The notes: a model not told the origin generated them from the sequence alone. Shown: positions 35,828 through 45,384, counted from the first letter of the stretch. The stretch is 64,000 nucleotides of DNA from JAAOIF01 sp965206195 (GCA_965206195.1 CBDBIZ010000011.1:496001-560000), one strand, 5' to 3'. Translations and numbers: made by a program.

Positions 35828-37699
35828 TTAATAAATTACACTGATATTATCAGCCTGCCCAACACCCAGATTAAGGTATTGTGTTAGATCAATATCTGCC
35901 CAGCCGTCTAAGTTAATTTTAAAATCGTTATATTTTGCCAATACTTCGTGCTCAACATTGGCTAATAAATAAATTTCATTATCGGCTTGATAAAGTTTAT
36001 CCTCAAGCAAGCAATCGATAGGGGTATCAAGCGTTTTGCAAGTGGCAACGAGCATATTAGCTAAAGTATCTAAAGTATTGGTACGATGGTTTTCTACTGC
36101 AAAAATATCATCTCTCTCACTAACGATTGGCTTTTTGGTACAAGAAAACACTTTGTAGCCAATATCAGGCAGTTTTTTATCATCAAACAAACCTTTTTGA
36201 TTTTGCGCAAAATCACCCTTGATTTTCTCCCCAGCGCGGTTCAAGCGTTCAATGGTAATACTGGATATAACAGGCTGAAAGTCATTTTCTGTGCAGAATT
36301 TATAAGCCTCAGCTGATTTTTTCTTATCAATCGGTTCATCAATTTGCACCAAGACAAACCGGCGATTGCCACCGTCCTGCGCGTTGAGTTGCATCACCGC
36401 ATCGGCTGTGGTGCCAGAGCCTGCGAAAAAATCTAAAACTATGTCGTTCTGGCTAGCAGTTTGACCAATCAATATCTGAACAATAGAAACAGGTTTTGGA
36501 TAGTCAAAAATTTTCTTTCCGTCAAACAAGTTATTAACTTGTTTAGTCCCCTCTGTGTTGTAGCCAATATCAAAAACTTGTTTGTCTAACCAGGAAGAAA
36601 TTGGCTTAAACTCACTTTTAAGGTCTTTCCAAAATTTCTTTAAATATGGCTTTGTCCTGCCCTCTGGATGAAATAATATTTGCCTATTGTCCAATAATTG
36701 TTTCATACTGTCTTGTGAAAATGACCAAACTCGGTTGGGATTAGCTGGATAAACTTTTTCAGTTTTTGGATCTATTAAATCGTAGAAGCAATTAGGTCTT
36801 TCATCTTTTGTTGCACCAACATCTAATGGATGTTTAGCCCAATCCCCTCTCGGGTCATTATCTGGGTTTGTATAGTTTTTTCTATCTCTTGACACTCCCA
36901 AAAACTTTAATGACTCTTTCTTTTGAAAACAAAATATATGCTCGTGTTCTATTGATGTGTTGTTGTCTGATATTTGTTTTCCACTTGCCTGTCTTGTTTT
37001 CCAGACAAAATCTCCCACAAAATTATCCTCGCCAAAAATCTCATCACAAAGGATTTTTAAATTGGCTTGCTCGCTATCATCAATGCTGATAAAAATCACC
37101 CCATCATCGGTGAGTAAATCCCGTGCTAGTTTTAGCCGCGGGTAAATAAAACTCAGCCAGCCGCTATGGCTACGGGTGCCATACACGTTGTGCAGAAAAT
37201 CCGTTGCCTCTTCATTCAAGCCAAAATTGTTAATCAGTGTTTCATCCGATTGCTTGAAGTTGTCTTTATAAATAAAGTTTTCACTTTTGGTGTTGTACGG
37301 CGGGTCGATATAAATCATCTTCACTTTTTTGTGATAGTTAGCCTGCAAGATTTTGAGCACTTCTAAGTTATCCCCTCTAATCACCGTGTTGTTGGTGGTA
37401 TTAAAATCTTTGCTTTGACTAGGCTCAGCCTTTAATTCTAAATCAGTGGGCTGGTCTGCCAAAGCGCGCGCAATGCCTTTGCCCGCAAAAGTCAGCTCAT
37501 AGCCTTGATTGTTGCTGGTGGTGTTTTTAATATCCACAGCGTCACTCAACGCTTTAACATCTAGCTGATTATCGGCATTGATAACATTAGGCAGTAATCG
37601 TTTTAGCTTTTCAATCAGTGCTTGCTTTTCATCTGTTAGCATATCGCTACTGTCGATGGTTTTTATGCCGCTTTGTTCGGCGGTTTGTTTTTTGATCAT
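35828..37699 (-). CDS. mod: Type III restriction-modification methyltransferase (Mod)
   Basis: Mod methylates adenine at the recognition site and supplies sequence specificity to the type III complex. The ATG at 37699 overlaps the upstream gene's stop (ATGA), giving 623 residues. Motif IV is IDPPYNTKSENF near residue 131 and the SAM-binding motif I is FAGSGTTADAV near 425; this order is that of beta-class N6-adenine methyltransferases. The variable target-recognition region lies between (about 210-400). It is last in the island, 19 bases before holB. Confidence 0.93.
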   Translation of the reverse strand: MIKKQTAEQSGIKTIDSSDMLTDEKQALIEKLKRLLPNVINADNQLDVKALSDAVDIKNTTSNNQGYELTFAGKGIARALADQPTDLELKAEPSQSKDFNTTNNTVIRGDNLEVLKILQANYHKKVKMIYIDPPYNTKSENFIYKDNFKQSDETLINNFGLNEEATDFLHNVYGTRSHSGWLSFIYPRLKLARDLLTDDGVIFISIDDSEQANLKILCDEIFGEDNFVGDFVWKTRQASGKQISDNNTSIEHEHIFCFQKKESLKFLGVSRDRKNYTNPDNDPRGDWAKHPLDVGATKDERPNCFYDLIDPKTEKVYPANPNRVWSFSQDSMKQLLDNRQILFHPEGRTKPYLKKFWKDLKSEFKPISSWLDKQVFDIGYNTEGTKQVNNLFDGKKIFDYPKPVSIVQILIGQTASQNDIVLDFFAGSGTTADAVMQLNAQDGGNRRFVLVQIDEPIDKKKSAEAYKFCTENDFQPVISSITIERLNRAGEKIKGDFAQNQKGLFDDKKLPDIGYKVFSCTKKPIVSERDDIFAVENHRTNTLDTLANMLVATCKTLDTPIDCLLEDKLYQADNEIYLLANVEHEVLAKYNDFKINLDGWADIDLTQYLNLGVGQADNISVIY

Positions 37700-38178
37700 A
37701 AAATAAATTTCGCTTGTAGTTGTCTTAACATGATAAATGGGGTGGTGAATTGAATGCTTAATCCTAGGCAAACATTGGGAATCTTGATTTTCTTTAAACC
37801 ATCGCTTGGCACTTCGTGAGTAACAATAATGGCGTCTCGTTGCTTTGCTTGGGCGATTAAATAATAATCAGCCACTTGCATAAATTCATTGATGGCAAAA
37901 TTTTGATAGTTTTGCCCAACAATCCACTGATTGATTGGTAAAAACTCCGTGGCAGTTTGGGTGTCACTGGGTAAGAAAAAATCAATTAAATCACTATTTT
38001 TTGCCCAGTCTGCTAGCTCATCATCGCCAGTGGTAATTTCGTCTTTAACTTTGTCTACACTAAATATTTTTCCTTGTTGATGTTGTTGTAGCAAAAAGTC
38101 CCAAAATGCAGGGCAAAAATCAAAGCCATAATGCAAATTCTTTGCTTGTATGAATATGTTGCTATCCAACAAATACAT
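37696..38178 (-). CDS. PIN-like DUF4411 family protein
   Basis: The 160-residue protein begins YLLDSNIFIQAKN, with the first PIN-type acidic residue, and has EFMQVADYYLIAQAKQRDAIIVTHE later, where further acidic residues fall. This is the DUF4411 pattern, PIN-like putative ribonucleases often found next to an ImmA/IrrE protein in toxin-antitoxin-like pairs. The ATG at 38178 overlaps the previous stop by one base (TAATG) and the stop overlaps mod (ATGA), so the four island genes are one translationally linked unit. Activity is inferred. Confidence 0.8.
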   Translation of the reverse strand: MYLLDSNIFIQAKNLHYGFDFCPAFWDFLLQQHQQGKIFSVDKVKDEITTGDDELADWAKNSDLIDFFLPSDTQTATEFLPINQWIVGQNYQNFAINEFMQVADYYLIAQAKQRDAIIVTHEVPSDGLKKIKIPNVCLGLSIQFTTPFIMLRQLQAKFIL

Positions 38179-39329
38179 TACACACGCCAAGGGTGAATAT
38201 CTTCAACCAATTTATTAAAAGTTGCCATTTTTTTAATATTGAGCAGTTGCATGGCATCACGATATAGCGTGTTGCCTTCTAAAGTACTGGCAGTAATGGT
38301 TTTGATAAAAGTTTTACTAACGCTTGTGGGCTTGGAATTGTAATAATTCCCACCAGAGTTTTGTTGTTTTTGTTGCTGTAAAATTGCTTTTAACTTGTCT
38401 CTCTCTGTTTTAAATAACTGCCAAAAAAGGTTTGTTTCAAGGTAGCCTAAATCATAAATACGACCCAATATAACCAGCGTGTTCACTTTGAAAACCTTGG
38501 CAAAATATTGCAAATTCTCATCTAACTTGTCTAAATTATGCTGGTATTTTTGTACAAATTTTTCACTGGGCACTAAAATTTCTGCTGCTACTTGATCACA
38601 CCATTTTTCAATATTATTATTGTTGTTGGCATACGCATTGGTATTAGAAACACCATTCTCTGCAATCACGATATGGGCTAACTCATGCATCAGGGTGAAA
38701 CTTCTAGCGGCAATACTGTCTTTCGCATTGATAAAGATTACAGGTGCATATTCATCAACCAAAGCAAAACCCCGCATTTCCTTCAAATCTAGAGGACGGT
38801 GTGTATTGCCCAAAGCAATGCCACTAGACATGACTAAAACCCCTTTTTGTTCAATCAGTTCAGTGCGTTTGGATAATGCCTCTTGCCAATTAGTAAACGC
38901 ACCATCAAATCCAAAATAATCATTGATTTCTTTGGCAACTACTTTTGGGTTGTCATCAATTGTATATTTGCCAACAATGGACGCAGGCTGAATATCTTGT
39001 TGTTTGCAATAATCTTGATACCACGCTTGTCTCTGCTGGCAGGCGTAAATAGCATCCAATAAATTGGCGCTAGGACGCATAGAGCCCTCATCAGAGAAGG
39101 TGCGAAAATCATTGATGGGCAAAATTTCATCAGGTAGGTTTGGCAAAAATAACATGCCAATTGGTGTAAAAGTTGCATGAGCAAAATTCTCTAATTGCTT
39201 GAATGTTGGGTTTTTAGTTTGGTTTTGCCATTTTGGCAATGAAGGGAATTTGCGCACCAAATCATCCATGCTTTTCATGGAGCGTTGTATTGCCCAACTG
39301 AATAATTGTGGTTTAACTTCTACTGGCAT
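38178..39329 (-). CDS. ImmA/IrrE family metallo-endopeptidase
   Basis: The 383-residue protein has an N-terminal helical region like XRE helix-turn-helix regulators (LVRKFPSLPKWQ to FKQLENFAHATFTPIGMLF, about 24-61) and a zinc protease domain with LMHELAHIVIAENG (His215, Glu216, His219). IEKWCDQVAAEILVPSEKF supplies the later acidic residue. This is the COG2856 architecture, known in phage and toxin-antitoxin regulation. The start overlaps the end of res by 10 bases. It could regulate the downstream PIN-like protein or the R-M genes by proteolysis. Confidence 0.85.
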   Translation of the reverse strand: MPVEVKPQLFSWAIQRSMKSMDDLVRKFPSLPKWQNQTKNPTFKQLENFAHATFTPIGMLFLPNLPDEILPINDFRTFSDEGSMRPSANLLDAIYACQQRQAWYQDYCKQQDIQPASIVGKYTIDDNPKVVAKEINDYFGFDGAFTNWQEALSKRTELIEQKGVLVMSSGIALGNTHRPLDLKEMRGFALVDEYAPVIFINAKDSIAARSFTLMHELAHIVIAENGVSNTNAYANNNNNIEKWCDQVAAEILVPSEKFVQKYQHNLDKLDENLQYFAKVFKVNTLVILGRIYDLGYLETNLFWQLFKTERDKLKAILQQQKQQNSGGNYYNSKPTSVSKTFIKTITASTLEGNTLYRDAMQLLNIKKMATFNKLVEDIHPWRV

Positions 39330-42202
39330 TGTTCGGTGCTTGGTAATAAATCACTCAAACTTTGAGCGTTAATTCTAGTTTGGTATTTTATCTCACAACT
39401 GGGTAATTCTGCTTGCAAGGCTTGAAAAAATACTTTGGCGTATTCTATCTTTTGTTGCTCATTTTCATCAATCTCACCATGGTATTTATAACCTTTGGTT
39501 TCCACCACTAAAAATAATTGCCTGCCATCTTGTTTTTCTATTAGATAAGCAAAATCAGGGTTGTAGGTTTTATAAGGCGTGGGAATGTTAATTTTTGGCA
39601 GCTTGGCAAAAACGGTAATTTGTTGCTGGTCAGTACAGCTTGGGTCGTTAATAATACTTTCTTCTTCAATCTTAGAATCATAAATAACACGGTCATATAA
39701 AAATTCATCTTTTGGCATTGCATCTGACAAAAACTTGCCTAATTTAGTATGGGTAATTTCTTGCACTTGATTGCCATTTTTATCTTGCAACTCGTTGGGG
39801 TAAATATTGGTTTGGTTAAACGCATAGCCAACGCTACTTAAAATACTGCCATGAATATTGTCCTTAATCAGCGTTTTAAGAAGATTTTTGGCTTTTTTAG
39901 GACTGTTGTAAAACTGCTGCATATTCAGCTTGTCAAACAACTTTAATACAAAATCAAGTGGCAAGTTTTCATCTTTGGTGAATTGAGTAATAAACTGATT
40001 AAGCCCTTGTTGATTAAAATACCCTTGCCCTGCTTGAGTCATTTCTGAAACAAATTCAACACGATTACTGGCTGCATCATAAATTTCTTTGGTGATTCTA
40101 ATTGTCTCAGCATCGATGATTTCTGCATTAAACTTTTTGGCAATGATGTTGATCAAATTTTGTTGTTCAATATTTTGATAGACAATGGTAGATTTTTTAT
40201 TGATTGCCTCCCAAAGTTGTTGAAAGTGTTTCCAGTGTTGTTGCTTGATTTTGATTTTTTCAGATTTTTTGTTGTTATTTTCAACCCCAATTTTGTGATT
40301 GCTGGCAAATATTGCCTTAATTTCTACTAGGCGTTCATTGGTAATTTTTTTATTTGAAAAAATTGCTAAATCACTGCTTAAAAAATCTAATATTGAACCT
40401 TGCAATTGGTAGTTTTCTTCTGCTTCATTGTAAGTAATAACTTCATTTTCTTCTAAAACATCCAGCAAGTGGCTAGCCTCCCTATTGCTTAAATTTTTAT
40501 CACACAATTGCTCAACGCTAATTGTGTCGCCTGAAATAGTAAAACTGCTTTGTATAATTTCATTTTGAATTTGATGAATAAAGTCTTGTTCCTGTCCTGA
40601 AACCACCATATCAAGGGTATTGATATCAAAAAATTTATTTTGATTTTCCCTCAAATAATGATAAGTCAGTCGTTTTCCTGATTGATTCAGTGCAATCCTA
40701 AGACCTCTGCCAACTTGTTGCCTACGTGAGGCTTCTTTGTTGGTGCTGGATAGTTTACAAATGGTAAAAATATTAGGATTATCCCAGCCTTCTTGCAGTG
40801 CCCATACCGAAAAAACAAAACGCAACGGGGTATCAAAAGAAAGTAGTTTTTCTTTCTCATTGAGAATAATATTAACACCATCACTTTCTTTTTTATCGAG
40901 CGTGCCCCTATCGCCCGAAAAATACCCTTGTGCGACTTGCAGTTCTCCACCTTTATAATCTTTATCTAAATATTGTTGGTATTTTGGATTATCACTTGCT
41001 TGATAAAACTTATCACGAATTATTTTGTACTCTCGCTCAAAAATATTTTTTATCAGTGGATTGCCACCTCTAAAATCATCAATACTGGGAATAAAAAATA
41101 ACGCTAAAGCTTTAATATTTTTCTCAAAAAGTGCTTGTTCCTTCTCAAAGTGTAATTCAATGGCTCTAACTATCATCTGCCTGATTTCCAATTCAGAAAG
41201 CTGATATTTTTGCTCTTTGAGCTCTATCGTTTTTTCTTGACTGCCTTTGTTTAAAAATATTTTTTTAGCATTGACCTTAACCACGACAAAACCCTGATAA
41301 TCGGGTAGTCCAGTTCTTAAACCAAAATCTTCTTTGACCCTGATTTTGGTTTTGTGTAATTGTTCATTAACATTATAAGCCACATCAAAACTGTGCTTGG
41401 CTTTGATATTGCTAATGTTAATATTGCTAATTTCACTACGGGCAAAAATGGTACTAACACCAATTTTCTTGACCAAATATTGGTTAAACGCCGATACGCT
41501 ATCGAGCATATAAACCACATTTGATAGTTGATGTTGTTTGTCTTTTTTGGCATCTGGATAGGTTGCACCAAAACGAATAAATAATGAGTTTTTTAATTTA
41601 TCTAGACCTTTCGTGGTTTCACTGCCTTTTAGCAAATGCGGCTCATCAATGATAACAATAGGGTTTTTAGAAGAGATTCCTTGCCAAATTGAGCCAAATT
41701 GAAACAACCCTTCAAATTTTTTATTGATATTGTTTTTGCCTGAATTAAAAGCACTATTGGTTGTTATTAAGATTGATAATTCATTAGAGTGGATAAAGTT
41801 TTGCTGAATACTGCTTAAACCGTCCTCTGGATAATTGATAGTGTTTAAGTGTTTACCATATTCATTAAAAAAATACTCAGCCGTCAGTTTAATATTTTGA
41901 ATAACGCCTAATTTAATAGCGCTACGTGGTAGAACAATAATGAATTTTGTTTGATTAAATTTTTTGTGTAACTCAAAAATGGCTTGTAAGTAAGTAAAAG
42001 TCTTGCCTGTGCCAGTTTCCATTACAACATCTAAGCGTTTGTCATTGTTGACTTTAAATTGACTGTAATAGTGTTTTTTTGATAACGATTTTAGATTTTC
42101 AAAAAGCGAACTAAAATCATTGTTGTCAAAATCCACATTATTCAAAACAGTAATGATATTGTTGATACAGTCTTGTTGGTATTGTTGCTTTTCAAAAATC
42201 AT
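39320..42202 (-). CDS. res: Type III restriction enzyme helicase-nuclease (Res)
   Basis: Res translocates along or switches on DNA using ATP and cleaves when two sites meet. The 960-residue protein has helicase motif I METGTGKTFTY near residues 61-71, motif II IIDEPHLL near 185, motif VI SRRQQVGRGLRIAL near 489, and a C-terminal PD-(D/E)xK nuclease site with Asp in YNPDFAYLI and VVETKG (about residues 880-904). All catalytic motifs are present, so the enzyme is probably active. Its ATG overlaps the tmk stop by 4 bases. Confidence 0.93.
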   Translation of the reverse strand: MIFEKQQYQQDCINNIITVLNNVDFDNNDFSSLFENLKSLSKKHYYSQFKVNNDKRLDVVMETGTGKTFTYLQAIFELHKKFNQTKFIIVLPRSAIKLGVIQNIKLTAEYFFNEYGKHLNTINYPEDGLSSIQQNFIHSNELSILITTNSAFNSGKNNINKKFEGLFQFGSIWQGISSKNPIVIIDEPHLLKGSETTKGLDKLKNSLFIRFGATYPDAKKDKQHQLSNVVYMLDSVSAFNQYLVKKIGVSTIFARSEISNINISNIKAKHSFDVAYNVNEQLHKTKIRVKEDFGLRTGLPDYQGFVVVKVNAKKIFLNKGSQEKTIELKEQKYQLSELEIRQMIVRAIELHFEKEQALFEKNIKALALFFIPSIDDFRGGNPLIKNIFEREYKIIRDKFYQASDNPKYQQYLDKDYKGGELQVAQGYFSGDRGTLDKKESDGVNIILNEKEKLLSFDTPLRFVFSVWALQEGWDNPNIFTICKLSSTNKEASRRQQVGRGLRIALNQSGKRLTYHYLRENQNKFFDINTLDMVVSGQEQDFIHQIQNEIIQSSFTISGDTISVEQLCDKNLSNREASHLLDVLEENEVITYNEAEENYQLQGSILDFLSSDLAIFSNKKITNERLVEIKAIFASNHKIGVENNNKKSEKIKIKQQHWKHFQQLWEAINKKSTIVYQNIEQQNLINIIAKKFNAEIIDAETIRITKEIYDAASNRVEFVSEMTQAGQGYFNQQGLNQFITQFTKDENLPLDFVLKLFDKLNMQQFYNSPKKAKNLLKTLIKDNIHGSILSSVGYAFNQTNIYPNELQDKNGNQVQEITHTKLGKFLSDAMPKDEFLYDRVIYDSKIEEESIINDPSCTDQQQITVFAKLPKINIPTPYKTYNPDFAYLIEKQDGRQLFLVVETKGYKYHGEIDENEQQKIEYAKVFFQALQAELPSCEIKYQTRINAQSLSDLLPSTEQCQ

Positions 42203-42816
42203 AAATTATCCAACACAGCTTGAATTTGCTTGGAAGTATGCGCTTGAGTTTTTGATCCATCAATCAGTTTAATCCGCCTAGGATACTGCTTGACACGTGC
42301 AATATAAGCTTTGCGTACACGATCAAAAAAATCTAGGTCTTCTTGCTCAATGCGGTCTTTTTTACCTCTAGATGCTACTCTTGATAGTCCTTTTTGGATA
42401 CTGACATCAAGCAGTAGTGTCATGTCGGGTGCAAAATCTTGCAATGTCCAACGTTCCAACTGGGCAATACGCGCGTTGTCCAAGCCCCGACCACCACCTT
42501 GATACGCATACGAAGCATCGCTAAATCTATCACTCAGCACCCATTTCCCTTGCGCTAAAGCAGGTAGGATTTTGTGGTGAATGTGCTCATTTCTAGCGGC
42601 AAACATCAATAACAATTCGGTGTCATTGTGCATTGACTCAGTTTGGGTGCTGAGTAGTAATTCTCTGATTTTTTCACCCAGTTCAGTGCCGCCTGGCTCA
42701 CGCGTTAAAACGACTGATATGTTTTTTGCCGTTAAATACTCAACGATAAAGTCAATTTGAGTACTCTTTCCCGCACCTTCAACGCCATCAATGGTGATAA
42801 ATTTTCCTTTTTTCAT
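42199..42816 (-). CDS. tmk: Thymidylate kinase
   Basis: Tmk phosphorylates dTMP to dTDP. The 205-residue protein has the P-loop DGVEGAGKSTQIDF near residue 9, the DR(E/Y) segment LTREPGGTELGEKIR, the LSDRFSDASYAYQGGGRG motif, and the lid SRGKKDRIEQEDLDFF. It lies 5 bases after the pabC/mltG fusion. Downstream, its stop is fused to the start of res instead of the usual holB. Confidence 0.97.
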   Translation of the reverse strand: MKKGKFITIDGVEGAGKSTQIDFIVEYLTAKNISVVLTREPGGTELGEKIRELLLSTQTESMHNDTELLLMFAARNEHIHHKILPALAQGKWVLSDRFSDASYAYQGGGRGLDNARIAQLERWTLQDFAPDMTLLLDVSIQKGLSRVASRGKKDRIEQEDLDFFDRVRKAYIARVKQYPRRIKLIDGSKTQAHTSKQIQAVLDNL

Positions 42817-42821
42817 GGAAT

Positions 42822-44630
42822 TTATTTTAGATACTTTTTGATGTTAAGTCGGTGTTGTTGATAAGTTTTTGCAAACGCGTGGGTGCCGTCTTTTTTAGCG
42901 ACAAAGTACAGACTCTCGCCAGCTTTTGGATGCATAGCGGCAATTAACGAGGCCTCACTCACTGAGGCGATTGGGCTCGGTGGTAATCCTTGATACCTAT
43001 AAGTGTTATAAGGGCTGTCAAATTTTAAATCTTGCCTACTTAATGAGCCGCGATATTGTTCACCCAAAGCGTACACAACTGTGGAGTCGGCTTGCAGGCG
43101 CATGCCTTTTTGCAAACGACGCATAAACACCCCCGCAATTTGTGATTTTTCTTGGTCGTACGCGGTTTCTTTTTCAATCAACGAAGCCAATATTAACGCC
43201 TCATCAGCACTTTTTAATGCTAAATTTTTAGCTCTACCTTGCCAAGCAAGTCTGAGTTTGTATTGCATAATACGATAGGCTCTTTTTAGCACACTAAGCA
43301 CGCTATCGCCAACACTCACTTGATAAGTATCCGCCCAAAAATACCCTTCATAAGGCGGCTGTACGCCAGTTAATTGCAGTGTTTGAGCAAAATCACCATT
43401 AGATGTTAACGCCGAACTTTGACGTAATTGTTGATAATAATGGCGAATAGTTTGACCCTCAATAAGCGTGATTTTTGTAGTGGCAACCTTGGCTGTGGCA
43501 AAATTATTTAACAACTTTGCAACACTCATACCAGGCGTAATTTGGTAATAACCATGCTTTAATTTCGACTCAATATTTAACAACTTAGCTAATATCACAA
43601 CATATTTTGCAAAATAAACCTGTCCTAATGTTTGCAAATCATCCGCTACGGTATGAATAGTTGCCCCAGCAGGAAGTTGATAAATGCTAGATTGTTTTGC
43701 ATTGACATCTTTCAAATAATAAAACCAACCAGTAAACAAAAATAACAAAATAACCAGCCACATTTTTTTTGATTTTAGCCCTACAAAACGGTGCTTCAAT
43801 TTAAGCACTTGAGTGTGCTCGGGCGATGTTTGCAATTTTAAAAAAGCTCGACGAATCTTATCAGTCATGAGGTATGTGGTAAATGTTTGTTGATTGATTT
43901 TACTCACCGACTGAATGCCAATCACACTATTGGTGATGAATACTTCATCTGCATCAAGCAAATCTTGCACCGACAATGCTCTGCTACTAACCGCTAAGCC
44001 CAGTGTCTTTGCTATTTCTAATACCAACGCTCGGCGCGTACCCTGAATGCCACACATGGCCAAAGATGGGGTTAATAATTCATTGCCTTGAATAATGAAA
44101 ATATTGCTCTGTGTGGTAGAAATCACATGGTTGTTTGCATCTAACATTAAGCATTCATCACTCGACATATCAGCTCTAGCCAATATTTGCTCTAATCGAT
44201 TACAATGCTTAATATTGGCCAACAACTGATTGGATACATAGCCACTATTACAAGTTGTTAATCGATATTTGTCCAACGTCTTTTTAGCCATAGCAGATAC
44301 TATCACGATACGAGTTGGCTTAATATTTTTGTTAAACCCATAGCCACGCAAACTCTCACCACGTGACAAAATAATTTTCACCACTGCGTTGCTCGTGTTA
44401 GCCATCGAAACGGCTTTGGCAATATCTTTCAACCATTGTTTATTGCTAACCGCATTGATTTTTAATTGTGTACGCCCATTTTCTAAGCGTGCAAAATGCA
44501 AGGACCAAAACAAAATGCCGCCTTGGTTAAACACGCAAGTTTCGAACACACCATCACCAAATTGCACCAATCGATCAAACGTACTAATTAAAGTTCGTTT
44601 TTTGCCATTAACCAATACAATACTATTCAT
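42822..44630 (-). CDS. pabC-mltG: Fused aminodeoxychorismate lyase / endolytic murein transglycosylase (PabC-MltG)
   Basis: One uninterrupted 602-residue frame joins two enzymes normally encoded by neighbouring genes. Residues 1 to about 270 are PabC, which makes p-aminobenzoate for folate: QFGDGVFET, the PLP-lysine motif NIKHCNRLEQ (Lys141) and the C-terminal DADEVFITNSVIGIQSV. Residues about 290-305 are a membrane helix (MWLVILLFLFTGWFYYL). The rest is MltG, which cuts nascent peptidoglycan: a LysM-like part, LIEGQTIRHYY, and the catalytic Glu486 in ASLIEKETAYDQ with KGMRLQADSTVVYALG. All key residues are intact. The ATG at 44630 gives the family N-terminus MNSIVLVNG; a second ATG lies at 44639. 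Confidence 0.92.
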   Translation of the reverse strand: MNSIVLVNGKKRTLISTFDRLVQFGDGVFETCVFNQGGILFWSLHFARLENGRTQLKINAVSNKQWLKDIAKAVSMANTSNAVVKIILSRGESLRGYGFNKNIKPTRIVIVSAMAKKTLDKYRLTTCNSGYVSNQLLANIKHCNRLEQILARADMSSDECLMLDANNHVISTTQSNIFIIQGNELLTPSLAMCGIQGTRRALVLEIAKTLGLAVSSRALSVQDLLDADEVFITNSVIGIQSVSKINQQTFTTYLMTDKIRRAFLKLQTSPEHTQVLKLKHRFVGLKSKKMWLVILLFLFTGWFYYLKDVNAKQSSIYQLPAGATIHTVADDLQTLGQVYFAKYVVILAKLLNIESKLKHGYYQITPGMSVAKLLNNFATAKVATTKITLIEGQTIRHYYQQLRQSSALTSNGDFAQTLQLTGVQPPYEGYFWADTYQVSVGDSVLSVLKRAYRIMQYKLRLAWQGRAKNLALKSADEALILASLIEKETAYDQEKSQIAGVFMRRLQKGMRLQADSTVVYALGEQYRGSLSRQDLKFDSPYNTYRYQGLPPSPIASVSEASLIAAMHPKAGESLYFVAKKDGTHAFAKTYQQHRLNIKKYLK

Positions 44631-44637
44631 AGTAACC

Positions 44638-44645
44638 ATTATAAT
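44638..44645. promoter_or_regulatory. Overlapping divergent -10 boxes (ATTATAAT)
   Basis: ATTATAAT contains TATAAT on both strands. On the minus strand it lies 7 bases before the pabC-mltG ATG at 44630, and on the plus strand 10 bases before the DUF1538 gene at 44656. Both transcripts would start within a few bases of the start codon, and RNA polymerase could not serve both directions at once. The -35 matches are poor. Confidence 0.45.
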
Positions 44646-44655
44646 TGAGAGAATT

Positions 44656-45384
44656 ATGAAAAAAATACTTCAACGATTTATTATCAGTCTAATAGATAGT
44701 GCTAAAGATTTAACCCCCATTGCGTTGGTAATTGGTTTTTTCCAAATTGTTGTTTTGCAACAAAATATCCCTGACTTAGGCGCTATTCTCATAGGCACTA
44801 GCCTTGTGTTGGTTGGACTAACACTGTTTATTCATGGACTTAAATTGGGTCTTTTCCCAATTGGCGAAACCTTGGCGTACAGTTTTGTAAAAAAAGGCTC
44901 AATTTTTTGGCTACTGGTGTTCGCTTTTGCACTTGGGTTTGGCACTACCATAGCAGAGCCAGCACTTATTGCTGTAGCTAACGAAGCAGCAGAAATTGCC
45001 CATACGGGGGGCATTATTAATAACCTAGAACAAATCAATTATGCTCGAACACTACGACTGAGCGTGGCCCTATCAGTAGGACTTTCGGTAATGATAGGCG
45101 TATTAAGAATTTTAAAAGGCTGGCCGATACAAACTTTAATTATTGGCGGTTACTTATTGGTCATCACCACCACGTTTTTTGCCCCTAATTTTATTATTGG
45201 TGTTGCTTATGATTCAGGCGGCGTGACTACTAGCACAATTACCGTGCCACTGCTAACCGCACTTGGTGTTGGATTATCCAGTAGTATTCGTGGGCGTAAC
45301 CCTTTGACTGATGGTTTTGGTATGATTGCCTTAGCGGCGTTATTGCCTATTATTGCTGTTATGTTTTTTGGTATTTTGCAATGA
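44656..45384 (+). CDS. DUF1538 membrane protein, first copy
   Basis: This 242-residue integral membrane protein has about six hydrophobic segments and is of unknown function. Two internal segments resemble each other: GFGTTIAEPALIAVANEA near residue 95 and GGVTTSTITVPLLTALG near 190, each G-x-TT followed by a Pro in a helix. This suggests an internal repeat as in many transporters. YDSGGVTTST and RNPLTDGFGMIAL are shared with the next gene. The ATG at 44656 follows GAGAG; a longer frame lies over pabC-mltG and is rejected. It overlaps the next gene by 4 bases. Confidence 0.85.
   Translation: MKKILQRFIISLIDSAKDLTPIALVIGFFQIVVLQQNIPDLGAILIGTSLVLVGLTLFIHGLKLGLFPIGETLAYSFVKKGSIFWLLVFAFALGFGTTIAEPALIAVANEAAEIAHTGGIINNLEQINYARTLRLSVALSVGLSVMIGVLRILKGWPIQTLIIGGYLLVITTTFFAPNFIIGVAYDSGGVTTSTITVPLLTALGVGLSSSIRGRNPLTDGFGMIALAALLPIIAVMFFGILQ

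Noticed and set aside
40687..40958. Open frames inside res on both strands
   Set aside because: They overlap the helicase motif VI region of res and show no domain of their own.
44389..44655. Long N-terminal extension of the first DUF1538 gene over pabC-mltG
   Set aside because: It lies antisense to a clearly coding region; the ATG at 44656 has a ribosome-binding site and gives the family N-terminus.
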